DNA of 64,000 bases from the NCBI GenBank assembly GCA_027704905.1, contig CM051016.1, positions 7,621,961 to 7,685,960 on the forward strand. Reading direction: 5' to 3'. The notes beneath the pieces were generated by a model, which saw only the letters and a program-made list of their open reading frames with translations, did not search any database and was not told where the DNA came from. Positions within the stretch are counted from its first letter, which is position 1, and every line of letters begins with the position of its first letter. The stretch comes from Muraenolepis orangiensis. Lineage: Eukaryota; Chordata; Actinopteri; Gadiformes; Muraenolepididae. Made by a program: the position numbers and the translations under genes. This document shows positions 9,330-20,147 of this stretch, piece by piece.

Positions 9330-12287
9330 CGTGACGTCAGCAGACGGGGGCTGCGTGACGTCGTCGGGCGGGTACGGCGCGGCGTCAGCAGACGGGACCT
9401 GCGTGACGTCGTCGGGCGGATCCGGCGCGGCGTCAGCAGACGGGGGCTGCGTGACGTCGTCGGGCGGGTACGGCGCAGCGTCCGCAGACGGGGGCTGCGT
9501 GACGTCGTCAGGCGGGTACGGCGCGGCGTCAGCAGACGGGGGCTGCGTGACGTCGTCAGCCGGGTACGGCGCGGCGTCAGCAGACGGGGGCTGCGTGACG
9601 TCGTCGGGCGGGTACGGCACGGCGTCAGCAGACGGGGGCTGCGTGACGTCGTCGGGCGGATCCGGCGCGGCGTCAGCAGACGGGGGCTGCGTGACGTCGT
9701 CGGGCGGATCCGGCGCGGCGTCAGCAGACGGGGGTTGCGTGACGTCGACAGGCGGGAACGGCGCGGCGTCAGCAGACGGGGGCTGCGTGACGTCGTCAGG
9801 CGGATCCAGCGCGGCGTCAGCAGACGGGGGCTGCGTGACGTCGTCGGGCGGATCCGGCGCGGCGTCAGCAGACGGGGGCTGCGTGACGTCGTCGGGCGGG
9901 TCCGGCGCGGCGTCAGCAGACGGGGGCTGCGTGACGTCGTCGGGCGGATCCGGCGCAGCGTCAGCAGACGGGGGTTGCGTGACATCGTCGGGCGGGTACG
10001 GCGCGGCGTCAGCAGACGGGGGCTGCGTGACGTCGTCGGGCGGGTACGGCGCGGCGTCAGCAGACGGGGGCTGCGTGACGTCGTCGGGCGGATCCGGCGC
10101 GGCGTCAGCAGACGGAGGCTGCGTGACGTCGTCGGGCGGATACGGCGCGGCGTCAGCAGACGGGGGTTGCGTGACATCGTCGGGCGGGTACGGCGCGGCG
10201 TCAGCAGACGGGGGCTGCGTGACGTCGTCAGGCGGATCCGGCGCGGCGTCAGCAGACGGAGGCTGCGTGACGTCGTCGGGCGGGTACGGCGCGGCGTCAG
10301 CAGACGGGGGCCGCTTGACGTCCTCAGACGGGTGCGGAGCGACGTCCTCAAGCGGGTGCGGAGCGACGTCCTCAGGCGGGTGCGGAGCGACGTCCTCAGG
10401 CGGGTGCGGAGCGACGTCCTCAGGCGGGTGCGGAGCGACGTCCTCAGGCGGGTGCGGAGCGACGTCGTCAGCCGGGCGCGGAGCGGCGTCGTCAGCCGGG
10501 CGCGGAGCGACGTCGTCAGCCGGATGCGGAGCGGCGCCGTCAGCCGGGTGCGGAGCGGCGTCGTCCGCCGGGTGCGGAGCGGCGTCGTCAGCCGGGTGCG
10601 GAGCGACGTCGTCAGCCGGGTGCGGAGCGACGTCGTCAGCCGGGTGCGGAGCGGCGTCGTCAGCCGGGTGCGGAGCGACGTCGTCGGGCGGATACGGCGC
10701 GGCGTCAGCAGACGGGGGCCGCTTGACGTCGTCAGGCGGGTACGGCGCGGCGTCAGCAGACGGGGGCTGCGTGACGTCGTCGGGCGTGTACGGCGCGGCG
10801 TCAGCAGACGGGGGCCGCTTGACGTCATCAGGCGGATCCAGCGCGGCGTCAGCAGACGGGGGCTGCGTGACGTCGTCGGGCGGATCCGGCGCGGCGTCAG
10901 CAGACGGGGGCTGCGTGACGTCGTCGGGCGGGTCCGGCGCGGCGTCAGCAGACGGGGGCTGCGTGACGTCGTCGGGCGGATCCGGCGCAGCGTCAGCAGA
11001 CGGGGGTTGCGTGACATCGTCGGGCGGGTACGGCGCGGCGTCAGCAGACGGGGGCTGCGTGACGTCGTCGGGCGGATCCGGCGCGGCGTCAGCAGACGGA
11101 GGCTGCGTGACGTCGTCGGGCGGATACGGCGCGGCGTCAGCAGACGGGGGTTGCGTGACATCGTCGGGCGGGTACGGCGCGGCGTCAGCAGACGGGGGCT
11201 GCGTGACGTCGTCAGGCGGATCCGGCGCGGCGTCAGCAGACGGAGGCTGCGTGACGTCGTCGGGCGGGTACGGCGCGGCGTCAGCAGACGGGGGCCGCTT
11301 GACGTCCTCAGACGGGTGCGGAGCGACGTCCTCAAGCGGGTGCGGAGCGACGTCCTCAGGCGGGTGCGGAGCGACGTCCTCAGGCGGGTGCGGAGCGACG
11401 TCCTCAGGCGGGTGCGGAGCGACGTCCTCAGGCGGGTGCGGAGCGACGTCGTCAGCCGGGCGCGGAGCGGCGTCGTCAGCCGGGCGCGGAGCGACGTCGT
11501 CAGCCGGATGCGGAGCGGCGCCGTCAGCCGGGTGCGGAGCGGCGTCGTCCGCCGGGTGCGGAGCGGCGTCGTCAGCCGGGTGCGGAGCGACGTCGTCAGC
11601 CGGGTGCGGAGCGACGTCGTCAGCCGGGTGCGGAGCGGCGTCGTCAGCCGGGTGCGGAGCGACGTCGTCGGGCGGATACGGCGCGGCGTCAGCAGACGGG
11701 GGCCGCTTGACGTCGTCAGGCGGGTACGGCGCGGCGTCAGCAGACGGGGGCTGCGTGACGTCGTCGGGCGTGTACGGCGCGGCGTCAGCAGACGGGGGCC
11801 GCTTGACGTCATCAGGCGGGTACGGCGCGGTGTCAGCAGACGGGGGCTGCGTGACGTCGTCGGGCGGATCCGGCGCGGCGTCAGCAGACGGGGGCCGCTT
11901 GACGTCCTCAGACGGGTGCGGAGCGACGTCCTCAAGCGGGTGCGGAGCGACGTCCTCAGGCGGGTGCGGAGCGACGTCCTCAGGCGGGTGCGGAGCGACG
12001 TCCTCAGGCGGGTGCGGAGCGACGTCGTCAGCCGGGCGCGGAGCGGCGTCGTCAGCCGGGCGCGGAGCGACGTCGTCAGCCGGATGCGGAGCGGCGCCGT
12101 CAGCCGGGTGCGGAGCGGCGTCGTCCGCCGGGTGCGGAGCGGCGTCGTCAGCCGGGTGCGGAGCGACGTCGTCAGCCGGGTGCGGAGCGACGTCGTCAGC
12201 CGGGTGCGGAGCGGCGGCGTCAGCCGGGTGCGGAGCGACGTCGTCAGCCGGATGCGGAGCGGCGCCGTCAGCCTCTCTTCACCGTTA
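9330..12287. repeat. GC-rich 48-bp/24-bp tandem array inside a Gypsy element
   Basis: Two unit types occur. Type A (48 bp) is built on GCGTCAGCAGACGGGGGCTG plus CGTGACGTCGTCGGGCGG. Type B (24 bp) is built on GACGTCGTCAGCCGGGTGCG. They form larger blocks. The A-to-B junction GACGTCCTCAGACGGG recurs at 10317, 11301 and 11901, so the higher-order steps are 984 and 600 bp. Unit lengths are multiples of three, so frames on both strands stay open for about 1,000 codons. I take these as by-products rather than genes. TGACGT occurs in nearly every type A unit. Confidence 0.95.
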
Positions 12288-12662
12288 CTCTCGATAAGAG
12301 CTCCCCGGTAATTATAATTACATGTCTAGTACCTGTCGCTATTCCGACCTCCCGGTATCTAGTCTTCTCGCTCATCCCTGATCTTCCGCCTGTCTGGTAC
12401 ATGTCGCTACTCGACCTCCCGGTACCCAGACTCCTCCCCCGTCCCGGACTACTCGCCGGTCTACTACCTGCCGGTACTCCCCAGGTGAGGGGATCAGCAA
12501 TCAGCCACGGCAACTGCCGATAGGTGCGTGTGTGCGCCGCCAGCGCACGTGGCTTGCCCACGCCCCCTGTCAACCACCGTAACACTTGTTGACATGCGTG
12601 TGTGTGCGCTGCCAGCGCACGTGGCTTGGCCATGCCCCCTGTCAACCATCGTAACCGTGACA
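12288..12662. mobile_element. rearranged Gypsy LTR with an inverted internal segment
   Basis: Positions 12290-12480 match the plus-strand interior of the solo LTR at 53605-54227 (GAGCTCCCCGGTAATTATAA, CTCGACCTCCCGGTA). Positions 12480-12662 match the start of the same LTR in minus orientation, present as a partial tandem duplicate (CGCCCCCTGTCAACCACCG at 12561 and a second copy ending CGTGACA at 12662). The flanks ATATA (8722-8726) and ATAAA (12663-12667) could be a decayed 5-bp target duplication for the whole 8727-12662 element. Confidence 0.6.
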
Positions 12663-12829
12663 ATAAACAACACTATAAACTATACTATGTACTATACTAA
12701 ATACTATAAACAACACTGTACTTTAAGAATTCGGCATACAATACAAATAAATAGGCAGTGACTGATGGATGATGTATACAATTGTAGTGAAATTGAAGTC
12801 TAGCCTTGGAATGTGGCCCTTGGAGGGTC

Positions 12830-14587
12830 AGAGCTGTGGCGGGGCAGGAGCCACAGGGCCAATTGAACGCCATCTTGGTTCTGAGAGCCAGCCGGGTGGA
12901 GGAACTGAATGTGTAGAACCAAGATGGCCGCTAGGTACATAAGGCACATTGCTTTCACTTTTATTTTGTCTTGGTTTTAAATGGTGTGATCCGTCGCTGA
13001 GGATCCCGTATCCACGAGAGCATGGACTAAATTCCCCTCTACCTCCACCAGCAGACGACATCCAGGAGGTAGCTGTGGTTGTGTCCCAGGGTCTGGTCCT
13101 TTTAAACAATTATTCCAAGCAGGGGAGGGGGGAAGAGGTTCAGTGGCTGGGACAGAAGTATTCCCCTCTACTCCAGTCCTGCCTCGTTTCCCAGCGACGG
13201 TTGATGCTGGTCTAGGGAGAGAGGGCAATGATACTGTATGTGACCTCTCTGGCCACAACTCCAACAGGTTTGGGACTGTGGCTCTGGTGAGATGCGGCTC
13301 CCCTGTGTCACTGGGAGTCTAGGGGTCTGTCGGAGGGGAGCTGGTGGCTTGGGGTGGCCAAGTAAGGCCTGTTGGGGCATTGGTTCCAAGCCTTCCTCAA
13401 AAATCTGTTCAACCTTCTGTGCTCTCTCCAGGGCCTCCAACAAGGAGAGCAGGTTACTGAGGCGGACCCGCAGGGTGTGCGGGGTCAGCCCACTGACGAA
13501 GGCCTCTTTAGCCAGGATAAACCGCTGCTCCTCATTGAACTCTACGGGCCAGATGTCGTAGCTCTGCTGCATAGACCCCTAGCTTCTCTCCCCTCCGGCG
13601 CACTCGCTCGTTGAACTGTCGCCTAGCAGCTGCTTGTGATGTTGGTTCCCCAAACTGTCTCTCTCTAGCCCGAGCTATGGATTGGGGGTCGCTCATCTCC
13701 ACATCCGAGAGGTCAAGCAGTACCCTCCTAGCCTCTCCTTCCAGGGCCGCGGCCAGTTGCTGCACTCTCGGTTCTGCCCCACTGGTTAGCTCTGGCTAAG
13801 AGGTGGATTGTGTCCAGTTCGTTTCCCACCCCGTATTGCCATCATAGCGACCCACCCTGACCATGTGTCTCTTCTCTGATTAACACTTGTGGGTGACGCA
13901 ATAACTCCTGCCATGGCAGTAGTTAGAGCATTTGAAAGAGCAGTTAATAACTGTAATAAGGGGCATGAGCGGCGTGAGGGGGAGAAGAGTTAGTTTGGCT
14001 CAGCATTAGCGCAGGGGGAGCAGGTGTCACTCCTTTGGGTCCCCCCTTGTGTGACTTGCCCACTAACGTGGTTGACGTGGGACCCAGCCACCGCACTTTG
14101 GTCTGGAGCTAAATGCTGGCTAGCATCAGAGGAGTTGGTTGGGGTTGCTAAGCTAAGTCGGGTAACAGTAGCTGTGGGGTGACCATCTACAAGCTGGCCT
14201 GAACAGCAAACTTCAGAGTCAGGTGGGTTAGCGTTAGCTTGTTCCTCTGCACACATTTCACTGTACATTGTTCATTCAGCCATCCTCTAAACATTTCTAT
14301 CTCAAGACTGTGTGCGGCAGTTTGGGCTCTTAATGAAAGTATTTATGCCCATCCGAAGCCTCCCCTACCTTCCTCCGCTGTTCATCCGTGTCCATGAGGT
14401 TGTAGGCTGCCGCCCCCTCGTTCTCCGTTCCCGCGTCAGACTCACCTCCCGACATCCCTGCTTGCTCCGGCCGTTCCGTGAGTCCACCGTGTCCCATCAC
14501 TTTCACTCTTCTCTCCGATGCTGGAGGAGTTAACATTCCTCTCCCGTCCATCGTCTCTTTCCAGCTAGCTACCGGCGACGTAAGCAA
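12830..14587 (-). pseudogene. Gypsy-type gag and protease start, degenerate and truncated
   Basis: Minus-strand frames show gag core pieces (13765-13532, VYAAELRHLARRVQ; 13572-13168, FVSGLTPHTLRVRLSNLL) followed by a CCHC zinc knuckle CWSCGQRGHIQYHC. A different frame then ends in CRLLVEVEGNLVHALVDTGS, the aspartic-protease start with DTG at 13012-13004, and stops soon after. N-terminal gag pieces lie at 14587-14330 and 14268-13990. RT, RNase H and integrase are absent. Frame changes and stops show it is dead. It belongs with the LTR and primer site just upstream. Confidence 0.75.
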
Positions 14588-14605
14588 ATCCCACTTCTGA
14601 CACCA
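14588..14605 (-). other. tRNA-Leu primer binding site of the LTR element
   Basis: TGGTGTCAGAAGTGGGAT on the minus strand is complementary to the 3' end of vertebrate tRNA-Leu including CCA. It lies one base inside the LTR. Confidence 0.8.
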
Positions 14606-14606
14606 A

Positions 14607-15086
14607 TGTGACGCTTTAGCGGTGGTAGCCAGCTTGATACAGAAGACGGAGACAATGTTCTTATTCGATAGCCAAACTGACCCAGATTGATTGCCTGCCG
14701 CAGCTCACAACTAACCCTGGGGTTGAAATGTCCACTCTTAAAAACAATAAACCAGGGTGGCAAGCCCAAATCGATATTCCTCCAACAAAAGTAATCAGTG
14801 TCTCTCTCTGCACCACACTACTCCTCCAAGTCTCACACACACTCCCCTCTCCCATCTTTTCCCCCCCTCTCCTCCAACTCCCATTCTAACTCTCACGTGA
14901 CTCTTTAACTCACGTTCACACGCAACCCGCTCCCCCTCTAGCGCTCGCAGCCAATGACCTTCTATAGTGGACACTTCCCCCCAAACACATGCAGGTAAAC
15001 AAACACACACACACAACTCCCAATGAACTCCCAAACCCCCTTTGTTCTGGAGGGAGACCCATTGTGGGCCAGGCCACAGCGTTACA
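14607..15086 (-). mobile_element. 5' LTR of the minus-oriented Gypsy element
   Basis: The segment (480 bp, minus strand) begins TGTAACGCT and ends AGCGTCACA, giving TG...CA termini with a short inverted repeat. It is adjacent to the tRNA-Leu primer site. No matching 3' LTR is in the window. Confidence 0.7.
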
Positions 15087-15112
15087 ATATTATACATACA
15101 TTGTACATACGT

Positions 15113-15285
15113 TGTCACAATCGCTATTCACCCTGCCTCCACCAGAGGGCAGCATCAGCCCGTGGTAATTCTCACCCTTCACCTGCAGCGCATCTCAATC
15201 AACCTATTTAATAATTCTATTTAAGCCCACCTCCACACTCTCTTCACCAGATTGTTCCGGATTGTTCCTCACTCAATCCGTGACA
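15113..15285 (+). mobile_element. solo-LTR relic, unit 1 (internally deleted)
   Basis: TGTCACAATCGC ... ATCCGTGACA, 173 bp, includes CCACCAGAGGGCAGCATCAG. The same relic is at 29883-30671 (full, expanded) and 54535-54702. It marks the left part of each duplicated unit. Confidence 0.7.
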
Positions 15286-15352
15286 TACATACATACATAT
15301 TATACAAAAGTATGTATTGAACATACATACATGCATACATACATATTATTAA
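15286..15352. repeat. (CATA)n microsatellite, unit 1
   Basis: TACATACATA units follow the solo-LTR relic, as in units 2 and 3. Confidence 0.85.
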
Positions 15353-15369
15353 AAACAATCCTTTATTCA

Positions 15370-16235
15370 GAATTTGGGAAACTACTTAAAACCTCTGTTG
15401 AATTAAAGCTATGGTGTGTATCTCTGGATGGCTAAATGACCCATGTGTGTCAGACTGACTTCATGTCACTTCATAAAATACTACTTCAGGGGGATGTCCA
15501 GGTTTCTGCTCTTAAAAACATCTAAAAGTATGTCTCAAAAGACATTCAGTATCTCTCAGGGAGACGTAGGAACTCTAGGAGGCAGAGTGGTGGGAACATA
15601 TTTATCATGGTTGTCTATGAGTCAAAGGCCAAACTGACCTCACTAAAAGATGTTGTATATTAAACATATTCTGTTAGCAGTAAACTGTAGTGATTCAAAT
15701 GATGTCCTCATTCAGCAGATGTGCAGCTGTGTCTCTTGAGGGACTAAATGCTAGTGGAAATGTAGGGCTGATGTTTTCATAAGAGTCTCTGGAGATTCCA
15801 GTCATAGCAGTATGTGTGCATGTCCACAAGCCAAGTCAGCGCTTCCCTCTTGTGTCAAACCAGAGTCATTACCATAACCAGTGATTCCATGAACTAAACT
15901 CTGCTCAGGTCCATCTTTAATAATAGCTTACAGCTTCAGGACTAGTCTGCTTGTCATTGGGTCAGCCTGGTAGCAGACAGAGGCTAGTGTTTAGTGTTGT
16001 TCCTCTTGGCATGCTTAGCTGCCAGGATGAGGGCTGTGAGGGTGGACCGAGGCTCGGCTCGGAATCCAAGATAGAGTCCAAGATAGAAGCTTTGTGATTA
16101 TGAGGAGCAAAGTGGTGTTGTTGTGTTGAACTTTCTTGAAGGGGGTAAACAGAGCAAAGTGTATTGTGGAGTGACCAGGCTGACAAGGCCCTCCACATGG
16201 GCTGGGGAGAGATGTCAGCACAGAGGACAGCCACA
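15370..16235 (+). other. duplicated segment related to light-chain C-downstream DNA, unit 1
   Basis: Near-identical copies are at 30815-31670 and 54985-55675. Positions 15430-15720 are also clearly related to the DNA downstream of the C exons (26660-27170). Shared pieces include CAGACTGACTTCATGTCACT, GACATTCAGTATCTCTCA and GTCCAGGTTTCTGC. It therefore looks like the remains of an older light-chain cluster. Short ORFs here are not supported as genes. Confidence 0.7.
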
Positions 16236-16254
16236 GCTCACCACAGAGACGGGG

Positions 16255-16561
16255 TTAGTGGTAGTTGAGGTAGTAGTTGTATTTCATATGTGGTCGTTGA
16301 GGTAGTTGTTGTATGTAATATATTGTAGTTCAGGTAGTTGTATATACTATGTGGTAGTTGAGGTAGTATCTGTATGTTATATGCAGTAGTTGAGGTAGTA
16401 GTTGTATGTTATATGCAGTAGTTGAGGTAGTAGTTGTATGTTATATGCGGTAGTTGAGGTAGTAGTTGTATGTTATATGTGGTAGTTGAGGTAGTATGTG
16501 TATGTAATATATGGTGGTTCAGGTAGTTATATATAACATGTGGTAGTTGAGGTAGTAGTTG
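16255..16561. repeat. 32-bp minisatellite (TGAGGTAGTAGTTGTATGT type), unit 1 first block
   Basis: About nine degenerate copies abut the V fragment at 16562. Confidence 0.85.
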
Positions 16562-16660
16562 ACTGCAGTGTATATCAGAGGTTTGGGAGCTTCTCCAGGT
16601 TTCTGGATGTACAGGCTGAGATCAGCACCAATATCTGAGCTCCCTGTGGCAGACCAACAG
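16562..16660 (-). pseudogene. immunoglobulin light-chain V fragment (CDR1-FR2-CDR2)
   Basis: The minus strand reads DCWSATGSSDIGADLS then LYIQKPGEAPKPLIY (16614-16570). This is the light-chain framework-2 signature W-Y-x-Q-K-P-G-E-A-P-K-x-L-I-Y with the conserved Trp replaced by Leu. Where framework 3 should follow, the 32-bp minisatellite begins directly. Framework 1 and leader are not recognisable upstream. The corresponding place in units 2 and 3 is deleted. The family identity rests on one motif and is an inference. Confidence 0.6.
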
Positions 16661-17715
16661 TCTTGGATTTTCCTGTTGTGTCAGGAATGAACCGGCAGAT
16701 GATTCTGGAATAAGAAGTGGATGATGAGCCTTTTGAACCAATGTAAGACAGTCTACAGTAGAACATTAGTCTAGAGCACTTTTTGAGCAGAGAAGGGAGA
16801 AAATACAGGAGGATAAACACAGAATAGAGCCCAAGAAGATGAGACATATTCTGTGTAATATGATACATAATATGACAGAGCCATAACTCTCACCATTAAT
16901 AAGAAAGGCCAACACTGCTAGCAAGGCTGTGGACGACCTCACCTTGCTGTGTGTGTGTGTGTGTGTGATGCCTGGCAGCTAGCATACTTAACTCTTGGCG
17001 TACTCAGAAGTACTCAAAAGTCATGCTAAATAGCGGGCATGTGGGCGGACGTCCACCTGCTTAGAGAGATATGAAAGTGAGAGAGATAAGGTTGAATGAG
17101 TGCAGGACTTTGGAAAGGAAAATTCATATCTTGGTTATAAATATATTCTGAAATGTGTCAGGTTCTCCAAAATGAAATACAAATAAAAAATATTTATGAA
17201 TGTGAAAATAATGAATGTATATAAAACCAAAAGTCTTACTCTAGTCATAGAGTTAGAAACAGGGCTAGTGTTTAAACATTGGTTTCTATTCATGTGTTCA
17301 AATTGCTTAACATTAGTATCCATGTGATATAAAGTGATAGCTGTATTTTGATCAAATCATTGTATTTGATGAGTTTATATCACAACAAGAAGATTTCAGT
17401 CTAATGCATAGCTAGATTGTATTCAAGGTGAGGTCCTCTAAGGTGAGAGTGTGTCACATGACCACCTAACCCTACCACTCTGGAGCCCTACAAGCAGTGA
17501 CAACAGATGAACAAGTCTTAAGACTCAACATTGTGGTGTTATTGTACTGTTAGGTGTGCAGTACTACAAGGACTACAGGCGACTTGTTATGATGTCATGG
17601 GGGGGGGGGGGGGTAGGGGATCAGCACCTGAGAGCATGTTAAAGAGTAAATCACCTTAATAAAGATCCACATTCTAGATTCAGTTAGAGACTCACGGCTA
17701 TTCATTAACACGACA
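16661..17715. other. non-coding spacer, unit 1
   Basis: No gene recognised. Most of it is repeated at 55676-56720 in unit 3 and is missing from unit 2. It contains a short GT tract (about 16948-16969) and a G-run near 17599. Confidence 0.6.
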
Positions 17716-17719
17716 GACA

Positions 17720-18715
17720 TCTTTGATTTGTAGGTAGCAGTTGTATGTCAGGAGGGTCAAGGTGAGGTACTAGTTGTATGTTAGTAAGGTCAAGCTGAGG
17801 TACAGTTGTATGTTAGTAGGTCAAGCTGAGGTACTAGTTGTATGTAGTAGGTCAAGTGAGGTACTAGTTGTATGTAGTAAGGTCAGGTGAGGTACTAGTT
17901 GTATGTTAGTAAGGTCAAGGTGAGGTACTAGTTGTATGTTAGTAAGGTCAAGTTGAGGTACTAGTTGTATGTCATTAGGGTCAAGGTGAGGTACTAGTTG
18001 TATGTTAGTATGGTCAAGCTGAGGTACTAGTTGTATGTTAGTAAGGTCAAGTTGAGGTACTAGTTGTATGTCATTAGGGTCAAGGTGAGGTACTAGTTGT
18101 ATGTTAGTATGGTCAAGCTGAGGTACTAGTTGTATGTTAGTAAGGTCAAGCTGAGGTACAAGTTGTATGTTAGTAAGGTCAGGTTGAGGTACTAGTTGTA
18201 TGTAAGTAAGGTCAAGGTGAGGTACTAGTTGTATGTTAGTAAGGTCAAGGTGAGGTACTAGTTGTATGTTAGTAAGGTCAAGTTGAGGTACTAGTTGTAT
18301 GTCATTAGGGTCAAGGTGAGGTACTAGTTGTATGTTAGTATGGTCAAGCTGAGGTACTAGTTGTATGTTAGTAAGGTCAAGTTGAGGTACTAGTTGTATG
18401 TTAGTAAGGTCAAGCTGAGGTACTAGTTGTATGTTAGTAAGGTCAAGTTGAGGTACTAGTTGTATGTTAGTAAGGTCAGGTTGAGGTGCTAGTTGTATGT
18501 TAGTAAGGTCAAGCTGAGGTACTAGTTGTACGTAAGTAAGGTCAAGTTGAGGTACTAGTTATATGTTATTAAGGTCTGGTTGAGGTACTAGTTGTATGTT
18601 TGTAAGGTCAAGCTGAGGTACTAGTTGTATGTAAGTAAGGTCAGGTTGAGGTACTAGTTGTATGTAAGTAAGGTCAGGTTGAGGTACTAGTTGTATGTAA
18701 GTAAGGTCAGATTGA
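17720..18715. repeat. 33-bp minisatellite (GTCAAG-TGAGGTACTAGTTGTATG), unit 1
   Basis: About 30 copies of a 33-bp unit containing TGAGGTACTAGTTGTATGTT and AGTAAGGTCAAG. Unit 3 has a block of about 10 copies at 56720-57070. Unit 2 lacks it. Confidence 0.9.
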
Positions 18716-19035
18716 GTTAGTAGTTGTATGTAATACATTAAAGTTGAGGTAGTATTAGTATTTAATATGATGTAGTTGAGGTATAAGTTGCATGTAATAC
18801 ATTGTAGTTGAGGTCGTAGTTGTATGTTATACGTTGTAATTGAGGTAGCATGTATTTGTGGTAATTGAGGTGGTAGTTGTATGTAATATGTGGTAGTTGA
18901 GGTAGTAGTTGTAATATGTGGTAGTTGAGGTAGTAGTTGTGTATAATTTGTGGGAGTTGACATAGTAGCTTTATATAGTATGTGTTAGTTAAGGTAGTAC
19001 TTGTGTATATCATATGTGGTAGTGGAGGTAGTCAC
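18716..19035. repeat. 32-bp minisatellite, degenerate block, unit 1
   Basis: Diverged copies of the GTAGTTGAGGTAGTAGTTGT unit lead into the L2 fragment at 19036. Confidence 0.75.
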
Positions 19036-20116
19036 CATCATCAAGTTTGCCGACGACACAACGGTGGTGGGCCTCATCAAAAACAAGGATGAGGCAGCCT
19101 ACAGGGAGGAGGTCCAACACCTGGTGGCGTGGTGACAACAACCTGGCCCTCAACACCAAGAAGACCAAGGAGCTCATCGTCCACTTCAGGAAGACCAGAG
19201 CTGGCGCACACGCCCTCATCCTCATCAACGGAGCGGAGGTCGAGCGTGTCTCCAGCTTCAAATTCCTGGGGGTCCACATCTCCTGGTCCCTCAATACGGC
19301 CTCACTGGTAAAGAAGGCTCACCGGCGTCTCTTCTTCCTGAGGAGACTGAGGAAAGCCCACCTGTCCCCTCAGATTCTGGTGAACTTTTACCGGTGTGCT
19401 ATTGAAAGCATTCTCACCAACTGCATCACAGTGTGGTACGGGAACTGCACTGTTTCTGACCGGAAAGCGCTGCAGAGGGTGGTGAAAACCACCCAACGCA
19501 TCCTTGGGTGGACTACCCCTCCCTGCAATAAATGATACCCACCACAAACGGTGTCTGAGGAAGGCACAAAAAATAGTGGATGACCCCTCTCACCCCAACC
19601 ATGGACTGTTAGCCCTCCTCCCCTCCGGGAGGCGCTATAGAAACCTTTGTTCCAAGTCAAGCAGGCTTAGGAACAGCTTCTTCCCTGAACTCTGCACCAC
19701 GAAGACAGCCCCCACCTCCCCTGCTGCCCCCCCCCCTGCTGCCACCCCTCTGCTGACCCCCCCCACCTCTGCTGTCCCCCCCCCCCTCTGCTGTCCCCCC
19801 CCCCTGCTGCCCCCCCTCTGCTGCACCCCCCCTCCTGCCCCCCCCCGGGGCTGCACCCCCCCCTGATACCCCCCCCCCCTGCTGCTGCACCTCCCCCTGC
19901 TGCCCCCCCCTCTGCTGCCCCCCCCCACTGCTGCCCCCCCCTCTGCTGCCCCCCCCCCCTGCTGCCCCCCCCCTCTACTCAACACCTATAATAATCACCA
20001 CCAATGTCTTTGACTAACTGTAAAAAAGAAGAAAGAAAAAACAAACTGTAAAAACAAACTGTATCACAACTACCTTCCTCTCTATACTTTACATCTACTA
20101 TATCATTCTCTAACGG

Positions 20117-20147
<31 letters not shown>

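Noticed and set aside
9256..12311. ORFs of about 950-1,013 codons on both strands
   Set aside because: They are periodic translations of the 48/24-bp array in frames kept open by unit lengths divisible by three. There is no domain, no start context, and several frames are equally open.
15443..15637. 64-codon ORF MCVRLTSCHF present in three units
   Set aside because: Same reason: part of the duplicated C-downstream relic, with no sign of coding selection.
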